64,000 bases of DNA from an uncultured Eubacteriales bacterium (GTDB lineage: Bacteria; Bacillota; Clostridia; Oscillospirales; Oscillospiraceae). Made by a program: the position numbers and the translations under genes. The DNA is taken from the NCBI GenBank assembly GCA_900545925.1, contig URAZ01000005.1:1-64000 (forward strand). The letters run 5' to 3'. The notes below the pieces were generated by a model. The model had not been told where the DNA came from. It made no database searches and saw only the letters and a list, made by a program, of their open reading frames with translations. Of this stretch, positions 8,696-17,059 are shown one piece after another (position 1 is the first letter of the stretch; every line of letters starts with the position of its first letter).

Positions 8696-11217
8696 GACTT
8701 TCAGATGGAGAACTGCGCTGGATGCAGGCGCGGCTGGCACAGCGGTACGCAGCGGCAGGCCGCGATGCGCAGGAAAAGCTGGAGCGGCAGCTTGCGGTGC
8801 TTGCGCCTGACCAGGCGCTTCTGACAAGCTGGTGCTATGCTGCAAGTCCGCTTAGCGACTGGGCAAATTACGATTTCTCTCTTTTTAGTTCCTGCGCGGC
8901 GCACGCGCTGCATTTATGGGAACAGTCGCCAAGTGTTCGTGCGCTTCCGGAGCAGCTGTTTCTCAATTATGTCCTCCATCCGCGCGTCAATGAGGAGGAA
9001 CTCTGCGATTGCAGAGGCGTTTTTTACGCGCAGCTGGCAGAAAGAATCCAAGGCCTTTCTGCATGTGAGGCGATTCTTGCAATCAATGCCTGGAATGCGG
9101 AGCAGGTCTGCTACCGCTCGACGGACGGGCGAACCATCAGTGCGCTGGGCGCGCAGCGCTCAGGCTTTGGGCGCTGCGGCGAGGAATCCACGTTCGCGGT
9201 CAACGCGCTGCGAGCAGCCGGGATTCCGGCGCGGCAGGTGTATACGCCCCGCTGGGCGCACTGCGATGATAACCACGCCTGGGGCGAGGCGTTCTGCGAC
9301 GGCGCGTGGCACTATCTCGGCGCGTGCGAGCCGGAGCCGGAACTTGACCGCGGCTGGTTTACCGGTGCGGCCAGCCGCGCGCTTCTGGTGCACAGCCGCT
9401 GCTTCGGAAGACCCGCGGCAGACGATACGGTTATCTCGACAGACGGCGCGGTAACGTTTCTGAACCAGACGGCGCGCTATGCGCCCGTTCGGACACTTAC
9501 GGTGCTTGTGCGCGAACCGGATGGCCGGCCGTCTGCTGGCGCGGAGGTGACGTTCGGCATTGTCAACGCGTCGGAAATTTTTCCGGCGGCAGTCCTCCGG
9601 ACAGACAGCAGCGGTGCTGCGCGGCTTTGCTGCGGCTATGGCGATCTGGTTGTACAGGCGCGGAAACACGCGCTGCGCAGCGAAACGCTTTGCCTGGCCG
9701 CACAGCAGACGCTGGAGTTGACGCTTGCGGAGCCGGAGACGCCTTCCGGCCGCTGGGAAGCACGCACATTCCGTGCGCCGAAGGAGCACTTGCCCACGAG
9801 AAAGGCGCTCGACCCGGCGCAAAAGGTGCGCACCACAGAAAAGCTGGCGGCGGCAAATGAAAAACGCCGCCTCCGGGTAGAAGCGGCGTATGACCCTGCC
9901 TGTGTGCAGAAGCTGCACGCGCAGTTTGGCTATGGTGCGGAGATAGAAGCGCTTCTGCATGCAGGCTACGGGAATTTTGCGGCTCTGGCGGAGTTCCTGG
10001 CGGAGCCTGCGTTTGTGCCGGAACAGAAACTTGCGCTTTTGCGCACACTCTCGGAGAAGGATCTGTGCGATGTCCGAACGGAGGTGCTGCGGGAGGCGCT
10101 GATGTCTGCCGCAGACGGTCTGCCGCAGGACGCGTTTACAATGCGCTATGTTTTGTGCCCGCGTATCGGCACAGAGCCGCTGGCCTGCTGCCGGGAAACG
10201 TTGTTGGAGTACTTTTCAGAGGCGCAGAAGCAGAGGTTTTGCCAGCAGCCGGAGCAGATCTGGCAGTGGATTCGGGGAAACATCCGGCAGGCGCCGGAGG
10301 CAGAGTATCGGCAGATTGTGACTTTGCCTGTCGGAGCGATGCGTCTGCGCTGTGCAGATCTGCGTTCGCAGCGGCTGCTGTTCGTTATGCTCTGCCGGGC
10401 GCTGGGCATGGCAGCACGGCTCAATCCGCACAGCGGTGCGGCGGAGTATTTCTCCGGCGGGCGCTTTCTCTCTCCGGAGGAGGGGCAGACTATATCTGCG
10501 GCACTGTGTCTGCAGAAGCGGCCCGGCGAGACATGGCAGGCAGGCGCGGACTTTGGTCTGTCTGTGCGCACCTCCGACGGCTGGATGCCGCTGGATTTGT
10601 CTGAACTTTCGTGGCAGGGCAACTGTATGACGGTTTTACTATGCCCAGGCATTTACCGTGTCCTGACCGACAACCGTCTGCCGAACGGTGATCTGCGTGC
10701 GGCGCGGCTGGATTTTCAGATCGACGCGGGAAAGACAGCCTGCGTGCAGCTGCAGAAGCAGCCAGTTGCATTTGCAGAGTTGGCCGTAGATTTTACGCTG
10801 GCCGACTTTGAAGCGGAAGCGCTGGATGGACGCAAAGCCTCCGCCGCAGAGTTGACGCAGGAGTTGACGCTGCTTCTATGGTTGGATGCGGGAAGCGAAC
10901 CAACGGAGCATCTTTTGAATGAACTGCTGGCAAGCCGCGAGCGCATCCGGGGACTGCACATGGTGTTTTTCCTTTGCGCACGGCAGGTGATGCAGAACGA
11001 AAAGCTGCGCGCCGTGCTTGCGGCTTTCCCGGAAGCGGAGGTCTGGCTGAGCACCGATTCCGCAGAACCGGCGGCGCGAAGCGCTTATACAGACCCGGAC
11101 AGACTGCCGCTGCTGATTCTGTGCGACCGCCCGCGCCATATCATCCATGCTTGCGCCGGATACCGCGTCGGCAGCGTAGACACCGCGCTGGCCTTCTGTC
11201 AGCTGGAAACAAAGTAA
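8692..11217 (+). CDS. Large transglutaminase-like protein
   Basis: An 841-residue protein with no signal peptide. Residues about 100-235 form a transglutaminase-like core: catalytic Cys162 in GRCGEEST and His195 in DNHAWGE, with the third position occupied by a Cys-Glu-rich stretch instead of a plain Asp. A beta-sandwich like the carboxypeptidase regulatory domain follows (about 260-335), then a helical part, then a stretch (SQRLLFVMLCRALGMAARL) like a second transglutaminase core without the Cys. The last 120 residues look thioredoxin-like but have no CxxC pair. The ATG at 8692 overlaps the cutC stop. Such proteins can be proteases, transamidases or peptide-N-glycanase relatives; the substrate is unknown. 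Coupling to an aminopeptidase suggests peptide or glycopeptide breakdown (inference). Confidence 0.75.
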   Translation: MRLSDGELRWMQARLAQRYAAAGRDAQEKLERQLAVLAPDQALLTSWCYAASPLSDWANYDFSLFSSCAAHALHLWEQSPSVRALPEQLFLNYVLHPRVNEEELCDCRGVFYAQLAERIQGLSACEAILAINAWNAEQVCYRSTDGRTISALGAQRSGFGRCGEESTFAVNALRAAGIPARQVYTPRWAHCDDNHAWGEAFCDGAWHYLGACEPEPELDRGWFTGAASRALLVHSRCFGRPAADDTVISTDGAVTFLNQTARYAPVRTLTVLVREPDGRPSAGAEVTFGIVNASEIFPAAVLRTDSSGAARLCCGYGDLVVQARKHALRSETLCLAAQQTLELTLAEPETPSGRWEARTFRAPKEHLPTRKALDPAQKVRTTEKLAAANEKRRLRVEAAYDPACVQKLHAQFGYGAEIEALLHAGYGNFAALAEFLAEPAFVPEQKLALLRTLSEKDLCDVRTEVLREALMSAADGLPQDAFTMRYVLCPRIGTEPLACCRETLLEYFSEAQKQRFCQQPEQIWQWIRGNIRQAPEAEYRQIVTLPVGAMRLRCADLRSQRLLFVMLCRALGMAARLNPHSGAAEYFSGGRFLSPEEGQTISAALCLQKRPGETWQAGADFGLSVRTSDGWMPLDLSELSWQGNCMTVLLCPGIYRVLTDNRLPNGDLRAARLDFQIDAGKTACVQLQKQPVAFAELAVDFTLADFEAEALDGRKASAAELTQELTLLLWLDAGSEPTEHLLNELLASRERIRGLHMVFFLCARQVMQNEKLRAVLAAFPEAEVWLSTDSAEPAARSAYTDPDRLPLLILCDRPRHIIHACAGYRVGSVDTALAFCQLETK

Positions 11218-11245
11218 CGATTCACTGGATATTTTCAGAAAACGC

Positions 11246-11271
11246 AGGGACGGACAAATTTGTCCGTCCCT
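11246..11271. terminator. Bidirectional terminator-like palindrome
   Basis: A perfect 26 bp palindrome (AGGGACGGACAAA and its complement) between the convergent transglutaminase-like and corC genes. Only three T residues follow on each side, so it may instead be one of the solo palindromes scattered through the window. Confidence 0.5.
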
Positions 11272-11340
11272 TTCAGGCAGGCGCAGAAACGTATGAAAAT
11301 GGATTGTTTTGACATGCTGCGCCTGCTGAGAATCAGAATT

Positions 11341-12618
11341 TTACTGCAGGATGCCTTCTTTGGATTCAGAAGCGGATGCTGTGTGCGCATCTGTATCCAT
11401 GGAGACACGAATCTGCTCAATATGATGGTTTGCAACCCGCGTGATCTGCACATGCAGGCCTTCAAAGTCAAACGAAGCGCCGGAATCGGGGAGCCGTCCG
11501 AACTGCTCCATGACCCAGCCGCTGACGGAGGCCATATCCGAGTCGGATTTCAGACCGAAATAATCTGCAAAATCGTCAAAACTCATTTCTGCATCGACCA
11601 GATAGGTGCCGTCGGTGCTCTTACTGATCGGCGTTTCTTCTTCGTCATGCTCGTCCCAGATCTCGCCGACCAGTTCCTCCAGAATGTCCTCCATCGTCAC
11701 AATTCCGCAGGTGCCGCCGTATTCATCGACTACAACGGCGACGTGCGTTTTTGCCTGCTGGAGTTTTTTGAGCAGCAGACTGATAGATTCCATCTCCAGC
11801 GCATAGACCGGCGGCAGAATAATGTCTCGAAGCGGCTTATCCGTCACGCCGCAGCCAACATAAAAATCCTTCTGATGGATGGTGCCAAGAATATTATCAA
11901 TAGAATCCTGATAGATCAGGAGCCTTGAATATTTTGTCTCCGTGAACAGCGCGGCAACCTCTTCCTTGGTAGCTGTGACCGGAAGCGCGGCCAAATCAGT
12001 ACGGTGGATCAAAATGTCCTCCGCTCGCTGTTCGGAAAAATCAATCGCGTTTTTGAGCAGTTCGCCCTCGTTTTTATCGATGCTGCCGTCCTGCTGCACC
12101 TCATCGACAAGCATGAGCAGTTCTTCCTGCGACATTTTATTGTCTGATTTGAGATGGAAGACCTTCGCCAACAGCTTTTTCCAAAGTGAAAAAATCGCGT
12201 TCAGCGGCGTAAAGACCCAGATCAAGATCTGCAGCATCGGCGCAGACAGCATAGCGCATTGCTCCGCACAGTCCTTCGCAATACTCTTCGGTGAAATTTC
12301 TCCGAAAATCAGCACAACGACCGTGACGACGACGGTAGAGATCGTGGCGCCTGCGTCGCCGTAATGCTTGACAAACAGCACAGTGCCGATCGAGGCTGTG
12401 GCAATATTCACGATGTTGTTTCCGATCAGAATCGTAGACAGCAGCCGGTCGTAACGTTCGAGCAGCCTGCAGACCAGCGCTGCCCGTTTATTCCCTTTCT
12501 CTGCAAGGGTCTTGAGCCGTGTTGTGTTTGCGGAGGAAAAAGCCGTTTCCGTCGCCGAAAAATAGGCGGAGAGAATCAGACAGCCTGCCATGATAATCAG
12601 GCATGTGGTGGTAGACAA
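11341..12618 (-). CDS. CorC/HlyC family CNNM-type transporter
   Basis: A 425-residue membrane protein. Residues 1-145 form the DUF21/CNNM module with three or four helices (LSAYFSATETAFSSAN and GEISPKSIAKD motifs). Residues about 200-325 hold a CBS pair (VVVDEYGGTCGIVTMEDILEELVGEI is split across its second half), and the last 90 residues are the CorC_HlyC domain. Members are linked to magnesium and cobalt efflux or magnesium homeostasis. Translation appears to start at TTG 12618 behind an AAAAGGAG site. The gene has a 175-base leader with a promoter at 12801-12828 and a hairpin-plus-T-run inside, pointing to control by transcript folding. Confidence 0.85.
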   Translation of the reverse strand: MSTTTCLIIMAGCLILSAYFSATETAFSSANTTRLKTLAEKGNKRAALVCRLLERYDRLLSTILIGNNIVNIATASIGTVLFVKHYGDAGATISTVVVTVVVLIFGEISPKSIAKDCAEQCAMLSAPMLQILIWVFTPLNAIFSLWKKLLAKVFHLKSDNKMSQEELLMLVDEVQQDGSIDKNEGELLKNAIDFSEQRAEDILIHRTDLAALPVTATKEEVAALFTETKYSRLLIYQDSIDNILGTIHQKDFYVGCGVTDKPLRDIILPPVYALEMESISLLLKKLQQAKTHVAVVVDEYGGTCGIVTMEDILEELVGEIWDEHDEEETPISKSTDGTYLVDAEMSFDDFADYFGLKSDSDMASVSGWVMEQFGRLPDSGASFDFEGLHVQITRVANHHIEQIRVSMDTDAHTASASESKEGILQ

Positions 12619-12667
12619 TGTAAGTAAACTCCTTTTCTGTTATCTGATTATTTGCATGTAAAGACGC

Positions 12668-12737
12668 AAAAAAGCACGTCCACCCTGCATCTAGCAGCGC
12701 AGATATGCTTCCAAAAACAGATGACAGATCAGACGTG
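12668..12737 (-). promoter_or_regulatory. Candidate structured leader RNA with terminator, upstream of corC
   Basis: In the transcript the arms CACGTC (complement of 12732-12737) and GACGTG (complement of 12675-12680) enclose about 50 bases that contain a second hairpin (12687-12708); six U residues follow directly (12668-12673). This lies between the promoter and the start codon, so it could stop transcription of the corC-type gene conditionally. It does not match the M-box, NiCo, yybP-ykoY, fluoride or other riboswitch consensus sequences that I know. Confidence 0.45.
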
Positions 12738-12800
12738 TACTATGACAATCGCTGTCGTCAGAATCCATTCGGTTCATTCCTTTCTCATAAAATCAGGTTT

Positions 12801-12828
12801 ATTATAACAAAAATCACGAATTCGTCAA
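12801..12828 (-). promoter_or_regulatory. Promoter of the corC-type gene
   Basis: Minus-strand TTGACG (12823-12828), 16 bp spacer, TATAAT (12801-12806). Transcription would begin near 12794, giving a leader of about 175 bases. Confidence 0.65.
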
Positions 12829-12900
12829 GAAACAAATTCACCAGAAAGCAGAGGCTTTTGTCGGTCCGACAGAGTTGCTGCTTGCTGAAAGCGGCCGCGC

Positions 12901-12945
12901 CCAAGCCTCCCCTTGTCATGCCTTGCATGGTAAGGGGAGGCTTGG
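12901..12945. repeat. Intergenic palindrome
   Basis: A perfect 14 bp inverted repeat (CCAAGCCTCCCCTT at 12901-12914, complement at 12932-12945) whose loop holds a shorter CATGCC-type palindrome. No T run follows on the minus strand, so it is a poor terminator for the amidohydrolase gene. A related CTCCCC/GGGGAG palindrome occurs at 23958-23980. Confidence 0.6.
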
Positions 12946-12973
12946 GTTGATGTTACAGAGCAGGGAACCGTCG

Positions 12974-14125
12974 TCACTCCGCCTGATAAACGATCTCGCC
13001 GTTTACAATGGTCATGTACGCCTCGCCGCCGATGGTGGTCAACGGGTCTGCTGTCCAGAGAACAAGATCGGCGTCCTTGCCCGGTTCCAGGCTGCCGACA
13101 CGGTCGGCAATGCCGAGGCTTTTAGCCGGGTTGATGGTGATGGCATGCCACGCTTCCTCCATCGGCAGTCCAGCCGCTGCTGCAAGTCCAGCCGCCAGCG
13201 GCAGATATTGCAGCGGAATGACCGGTGCATCGGTAATGATGCTGACCGTCAGTCCTGCGCGGTATAAAACGCCCGCCGTCGTAAAGCTTTTGTTCCGCAG
13301 TTCGACCTTGCTCTTGCTGCCGAGCGATGGGCCGACAAAGACCGGATATCCTTCTTCGGCCAGTTCATCTGCGATGACCTCGCCGTCTGTGCAGTGGTCA
13401 AGCGTCAGCTTCAGATTAAACTCGCGCGCGATGCGCACGGCGGTCAGAATATCGTCCGCGCGGTGTGCATGGCACTTGATCGGGATCTCGCCATTCACGA
13501 CCGGGAGCATCGCCTCCAGCTTCATGTCCAACGGCGGATTTTTCCCAGCGGCCTTGTCGTCGCGGTAGCGTATGGTGCGCATCAGCAGTTCGCGCAGCAG
13601 ACCGGCCACAGCCATGCGCGTCATGGGGCTCTGCTTTTTGTTCTGCCCGTAGCAGCCCTTTGGGTTTTCGCCGAACGCGCATTTCATTGCTGCGGGCGAC
13701 CGCAGTACCATCTTGTCAACGCGCTTGCCAGCCAGCTTGAGGATGGCGAACGTGCCGCCGACGACGTTTGCACTGCCGGGGCCGGTGCAGGCGGTCGTTA
13801 CGCCGCCGCGAAGCGCCAGACCGAACGCCTCATCCTGCGGATTGATCGAGTCGATGGCACGCAGCTGCGGCGTCAGCGGATCAACGATCTCGTTATAGTC
13901 CATGCCTTCCCAACGCATGGATTGATTGTCAAGGCCGATGTGGCAGTGTGCCTCCACGCAGCCCGGCGTGAGCAGCCGCCCCTGCGCATCAATGACCTTT
14001 GCGCCCACGGGCGCGTCGATTTTCGGCGCGACAGCAGCGATTTTTCCGTCTTCGATCAGCAGGCATCCATTTGGAATGTCCGCTCCGGCCATCGTTTTGA
14101 TGTGTGCGTTCTGAATCAGCAGCAT
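12974..14125 (-). CDS. Amidohydrolase 1 family metal-dependent hydrolase
   Basis: A 383-residue amidohydrolase of the imidazolonepropionase/dihydroorotase-like group. Metal-binding features are EAHCHIGLD (HxH) after the first strand, CHAHRAD and LDHCTDG for the later histidines, and ITDAPV for the catalytic Asp; the C-terminal beta-sandwich ends with GKDADLVLW and VNGEIVYQAE, both usual. It should hydrolyse a cyclic amide, amidine or N-acyl compound in the cytoplasm; the substrate cannot be read from the sequence. A far longer open frame extends upstream to 15358, but that part is antisense to the kinase gene. The ATG at 14125 follows an AAAGGAGA ribosome site and a promoter at 14166-14195. 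Confidence 0.85.
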   Translation of the reverse strand: MLLIQNAHIKTMAGADIPNGCLLIEDGKIAAVAPKIDAPVGAKVIDAQGRLLTPGCVEAHCHIGLDNQSMRWEGMDYNEIVDPLTPQLRAIDSINPQDEAFGLALRGGVTTACTGPGSANVVGGTFAILKLAGKRVDKMVLRSPAAMKCAFGENPKGCYGQNKKQSPMTRMAVAGLLRELLMRTIRYRDDKAAGKNPPLDMKLEAMLPVVNGEIPIKCHAHRADDILTAVRIAREFNLKLTLDHCTDGEVIADELAEEGYPVFVGPSLGSKSKVELRNKSFTTAGVLYRAGLTVSIITDAPVIPLQYLPLAAGLAAAAGLPMEEAWHAITINPAKSLGIADRVGSLEPGKDADLVLWTADPLTTIGGEAYMTIVNGEIVYQAE

Positions 14126-14165
14126 ATTGTATCTCCTTTCACAGCGCCAATTCGCTGTTTCCTCC

Positions 14166-14195
14166 AGTATAACGCGAGCCGCCGCCAAAAAGCAA
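14166..14195 (-). promoter_or_regulatory. Promoter of the amidohydrolase gene
   Basis: Minus-strand TTGCTT (14190-14195), 18 bp spacer, TATACT (14166-14171), 41 bp before the start codon. Confidence 0.55.
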
Positions 14196-14218
14196 GCGCT
14201 GTTTTTCCCCCAGTCCGC

Positions 14219-14247
14219 TAGACAAAAAAGGCAGATGCTGTTATGAT
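14219..14247 (+). promoter_or_regulatory. Promoter of the FGGY kinase gene
   Basis: TAGACA (14219-14224), 17 bp spacer, TATGAT (14242-14247). It lies back to back with the amidohydrolase promoter, so the two genes may share control. Confidence 0.5.
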
Positions 14248-14287
14248 AGAAACAGAAAATCCAAAAACGACGATCAAGGAGATTGCT

Positions 14288-15820
14288 ATGAAACAGTATT
14301 ATCTTGGAATTGAGTTCGGTTCCACGCGCGTCAAGGCCGTCCTGATCGACGGCGAGCACCGCATTGTCAAAAGCGGTGATTACACATGGAAAAGCAGTCT
14401 GGAAAACGGCGTCTGGACGTATCATATGGAGGATGTGCAGACCGGCCTGCGCACCGCCATTCGCAACCTCGGCGAGCTGCCCGGCGCCGTTTCGGCCATG
14501 GGCATTTCCGGCATGATGCACGGCTATCTGGTCTTCGACAAGGACTGGAACCTGCTGGCTCCGTTCCGCACCTGGCAGAACACCATGACCGGCGAGGCAG
14601 CCGAGCAGCTTACGGCGGAATTCGGCTTCAACATCCCGCAGCGTTGGTCCATTGCGCATCTGTATCAGGCTGTACTGAACGGCGAAGCGCACGTCAAAAA
14701 TATTGCGCACATCACAACGCTTGCAGGCTATGTCCATTATTTGCTCACGGGCGAAAATGTTCTCGGCGTGGGAGAAGCCTCCGGTATGTTTCCCATTGAC
14801 AGCGAAGCGCTGGATTATGACGCGGCCATGCTCGAAAAGTTTGACGCACTGATTGCCAAATACGGCTTTGCGTGGACGGGGAGCAGCGTCCTGCCTAAGG
14901 TTCTGACAGCAGGACAGGCTGCAGGCGCTCTGACGCAGGCAGGAAGCACGTTCCTTGATGGCCTGCTGTCTGCCGGTATCCCGTTCTGCCCGCCCGAGGG
15001 CGACGCAGGCACCGGCATGACGGCGACGAACGCCGTCGCACCCAGAACCGGCAACGTCTCGGCAGGTACGTCTATCTTCGCCATGGTCGTTCTGGAAAAG
15101 CCGCTGTCGAAGGTCTATCAGGAGATCGACATGGTCACCACGCCCAGCGGCAAGCCTGTCGCCATGGTACACTGCAATAACTGCACGAACGATATGAACG
15201 CATGGGTGAGTCTGCTCGGCGAGACGGCGAAGCTGTTCGGCGCGGAGGTTTCGACCGGCGAATTGTTTACAAAGCTTTACCAGAAGAGCCTTGAGGGCGA
15301 TGCTGACTGCTCCGGCGTCCTGACCTATAACTATATGGCAGGCGAGGGCATCACACATCTGGACGAGGGCCGCCCGATGGTCGTCCGAAAGCCAGAAAGC
15401 AGCTTTACGCTTGCAAATTTCCTGCGTTCCCAGCTTTACGCAACCATGTCAACGCTCAAGCTTGGTATGGATATTCTCGCAGAAGAGCATGTTGCCATCG
15501 ACTCCCTGACCGGCCACGGCGGCCTGTTCAAGACGCCGGTTGTCGGCCAGAAGTATATGGCTGCTGCCTGCCGCGCACCTGTGACCTGTATGGAATCGGC
15601 GGGCGAGGGCGGGCCTTACGGCATGGCGCTGCTTGCGTCCTATCTGGTGCAGAAACAGGACGGCCAGACGCTTGAACAGTATCTGGAGACTGAGATTTTC
15701 GCGGACGTCAAGCGCACGACGCTTGCGCCCGATCCCGAAGATGAAGCCGGCTTCGACCGCTATCTTAGCTGGTACCGCAGCGCACTCGCAGCGGAAAATG
15801 CCGCAGTAAAAGCGTTCTGA
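14288..15820 (+). CDS. FGGY-family carbohydrate kinase
   Basis: A 510-residue sugar kinase of the FGGY (xylulokinase/ribulokinase) family. The N-terminal phosphate-binding motif is GIEFGSTRVKAVLID, a GISGMMHGY segment fits the substrate region, and the C-terminal ATPase half has GNVSAGTSIFAM and the GHGGLFKTP adenosine-site motif. It would phosphorylate a pentulose or related sugar, but no isomerase, epimerase or transporter gene is beside it, so the substrate remains open. The ATG at 14288 follows CAAGGAG; a longer in-frame start at 14243 overlaps the promoter. It ends in a terminator at 15842-15872. Confidence 0.85.
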   Translation: MKQYYLGIEFGSTRVKAVLIDGEHRIVKSGDYTWKSSLENGVWTYHMEDVQTGLRTAIRNLGELPGAVSAMGISGMMHGYLVFDKDWNLLAPFRTWQNTMTGEAAEQLTAEFGFNIPQRWSIAHLYQAVLNGEAHVKNIAHITTLAGYVHYLLTGENVLGVGEASGMFPIDSEALDYDAAMLEKFDALIAKYGFAWTGSSVLPKVLTAGQAAGALTQAGSTFLDGLLSAGIPFCPPEGDAGTGMTATNAVAPRTGNVSAGTSIFAMVVLEKPLSKVYQEIDMVTTPSGKPVAMVHCNNCTNDMNAWVSLLGETAKLFGAEVSTGELFTKLYQKSLEGDADCSGVLTYNYMAGEGITHLDEGRPMVVRKPESSFTLANFLRSQLYATMSTLKLGMDILAEEHVAIDSLTGHGGLFKTPVVGQKYMAAACRAPVTCMESAGEGGPYGMALLASYLVQKQDGQTLEQYLETEIFADVKRTTLAPDPEDEAGFDRYLSWYRSALAAENAAVKAF

Positions 15821-15841
15821 TCAATCATTCCGAAAACAAGG

Positions 15842-15872
15842 AAAAGGCTCCCCGTCTCCGGGAAGCCTTTTC
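15842..15872. terminator. Terminator shared by convergent genes
   Basis: AAAAGGCT/AGCCTTTT outer stem with a CCC/GGG inner stem, bordered by A and T runs on the two sides, so it can serve both the kinase gene and the small minus-strand gene. Confidence 0.7.
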
Positions 15873-15875
15873 TGC

Positions 15876-16046
15876 TTACATGGCCGAGGAAATCGCGTCT
15901 ACAGCCTTTTCTGCTTCGTTTTGAATGGCCTTGGCGGCCTGTTTCGTCAAGCGGTATGCGTCGCTGTTTTTCGGCAGCATCATCGCGCCCAGCGCGCCGA
16001 CGGCGACACCTGCGCCCATGGTCAGAAAAAAGCCCCGTACTGTCAT
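15876..16046 (-). CDS. Small YtxH-like protein
   Basis: A 56-residue frame from ATG 16046 to TAA 15876. It has an N-terminal hydrophobic, Gly/Ala-rich segment (FFLTMGAGVAVGALGAMML) and an amphipathic, Ala/Lys/Glu-rich helix ending AVDAISSAM. This resembles YtxH-type general-stress envelope proteins, which are a short membrane segment plus a helix. It begins 13 bp after the lipoprotein gene ends and shares its promoter. Codon use matches neighbouring genes. The function is unknown. Confidence 0.65.
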   Translation of the reverse strand: MTVRGFFLTMGAGVAVGALGAMMLPKNSDAYRLTKQAAKAIQNEAEKAVDAISSAM

Positions 16047-16058
16047 ATGCGCACCTCT

Positions 16059-16322
16059 TTACCGCATCGCTGTACCGGACGTACTGCCGGTCACAGTTCT
16101 GCCGGTTGCCGTACCGCTCTGGCTGTAGCCCGCGCCGTTGTAGCCGGGGTTGTAGTTTGTGCCGTTATACACGCCGCCATAGCCGTTTGTGCCGTTGACA
16201 TAGCCGTTCCGGGTCGTGGAGACGTTGGAATAGCCGTCGTAATACGGCTGCGTCGCCGCACACGCGGTCAGAGACGCCGCGAGCATCAGCGCGGCCAGCA
16301 TCAGAATCAAGCCTTTTTTCAT
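16059..16322 (-). CDS. Small Gly/Asn/Tyr-rich lipoprotein
   Basis: An 87-residue secreted lipoprotein: basic start, hydrophobic segment and lipobox LTAC with lipidated Cys21. The mature part is low-complexity, with repeated NGY, NGT, GYN and GTATG units and almost no charged residues, as in envelope-attached or spore-surface peptides. The start is fixed by an AGGAGGAATT ribosome site and a promoter at 16346-16373. It is the first gene of a two-gene unit with the YtxH-like protein. I do not recognise the family. Confidence 0.7.
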   Translation of the reverse strand: MKKGLILMLAALMLAASLTACAATQPYYDGYSNVSTTRNGYVNGTNGYGGVYNGTNYNPGYNGAGYSQSGTATGRTVTGSTSGTAMR

Positions 16323-16345
16323 GAGAAATTCCTCCTTTTTTGCGA

Positions 16346-16373
16346 ATCATATCGCTGAGGCTAGTTTCTGCAA
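16346..16373 (-). promoter_or_regulatory. Promoter of the small lipoprotein operon
   Basis: Minus-strand TTGCAG (16368-16373), 16 bp spacer, TATGAT (16346-16351). Confidence 0.5.
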
Positions 16374-16439
16374 GCACTGCGCGCGGTATGCTGTGAGTTT
16401 TTTACAGAGCAGGAATCGATAAAAATCGATATAAGCATA

Positions 16440-16467
16440 TTGAAAGTTTGCGTTTATGCTGTATAAT
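16440..16467 (+). promoter_or_regulatory. Promoter of the ferredoxin gene
   Basis: TTGAAA (16440-16445), 16 bp spacer, TATAAT (16462-16467), followed by AGAAGGAGA before the ATG at 16501. Confidence 0.65.
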
Positions 16468-16500
16468 AAAAAACAGATAAAAATGAGAAGGAGAACGCTC

Positions 16501-16887
16501 ATGAAAAAGCTGTCCATCAAAAAAGGCGTGCAGTGCATGGCCTGTCTGGAGTGCGTCCGCGCCTGCTCCAACGCATACTATAAGGAATTCCACCCCGATA
16601 AGGCTGCCCTGAAGATCGTTCAGCGCGGCGAAAACGTCCGCCCCATGGTCTGCGTCCAATGCGGCAAGTGCGCCGAGGCCTGTCCCTCCGGGGCGATCAC
16701 CCAGAACCCCAAGGGTGTCTGGATGATCAGCCGCAAACTCTGTACCGGCTGCGGCAAGTGCGTCGAAGCATGTCCCTTCGGCCTCATCGTCAAGGACGAG
16801 GCTGCCCCGTATTCCAGTAAATGCACCGCCTGCGGCATCTGCGTCAAGGCATGTCCCATGGAACTGCTGGAGATTGTTGAAAAATAA
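16501..16887 (+). CDS. Polyferredoxin with four [4Fe-4S] motifs
   Basis: A 128-residue soluble iron-sulfur protein. Four CxxCxxCxxxC motifs can be read: CMACLECVRAC, CVQCGKCAEAC, CTGCGKCVEAC and CTACGICVKAC, so it could bind up to four [4Fe-4S] clusters. This is the layout of electron-transfer subunits such as HycB, CooF or DmsB-like proteins. However, no oxidoreductase or hydrogenase gene is adjacent; the gene has its own promoter and terminator. It probably passes electrons between redox enzymes encoded elsewhere. The ATG at 16501 is chosen over 16456 because of the strong ribosome site and because 16456 lies inside the promoter. Confidence 0.85.
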   Translation: MKKLSIKKGVQCMACLECVRACSNAYYKEFHPDKAALKIVQRGENVRPMVCVQCGKCAEACPSGAITQNPKGVWMISRKLCTGCGKCVEACPFGLIVKDEAAPYSSKCTACGICVKACPMELLEIVEK

Positions 16888-16891
16888 ACCC

Positions 16892-16921
16892 AAAGCGGCG
16901 GATTTGCGAATCTGCCGCTTT
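16892..16921 (+). terminator. Terminator of the ferredoxin gene
   Basis: A 13 bp stem with one mismatch (AAAGCGGCGGATT with AATCTGCCGCTTT), five-base loop. The rest of the 16922-17240 gap shows only a degenerate repeat (17060-17103) and no gene. Confidence 0.7.
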
Positions 16922-17059
16922 CGTTTATCATAAAGATAGCTAGCTGCAGATTTGCGGGCTGGTCAAGCCTCCGGCGGCACTATCTTTTCTGCCTTGCCGG
17001 AAAAGACAGGGGAGAAGCGGTAAAAACGCCCTGCGTTTAGAATTTGCAGAGTAGTACGA

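Noticed and set aside
14126..15358. Upstream extension of the amidohydrolase frame
   Set aside because: It lies opposite the FGGY kinase gene; the true family start, ribosome site and promoter are at 14125-14195.
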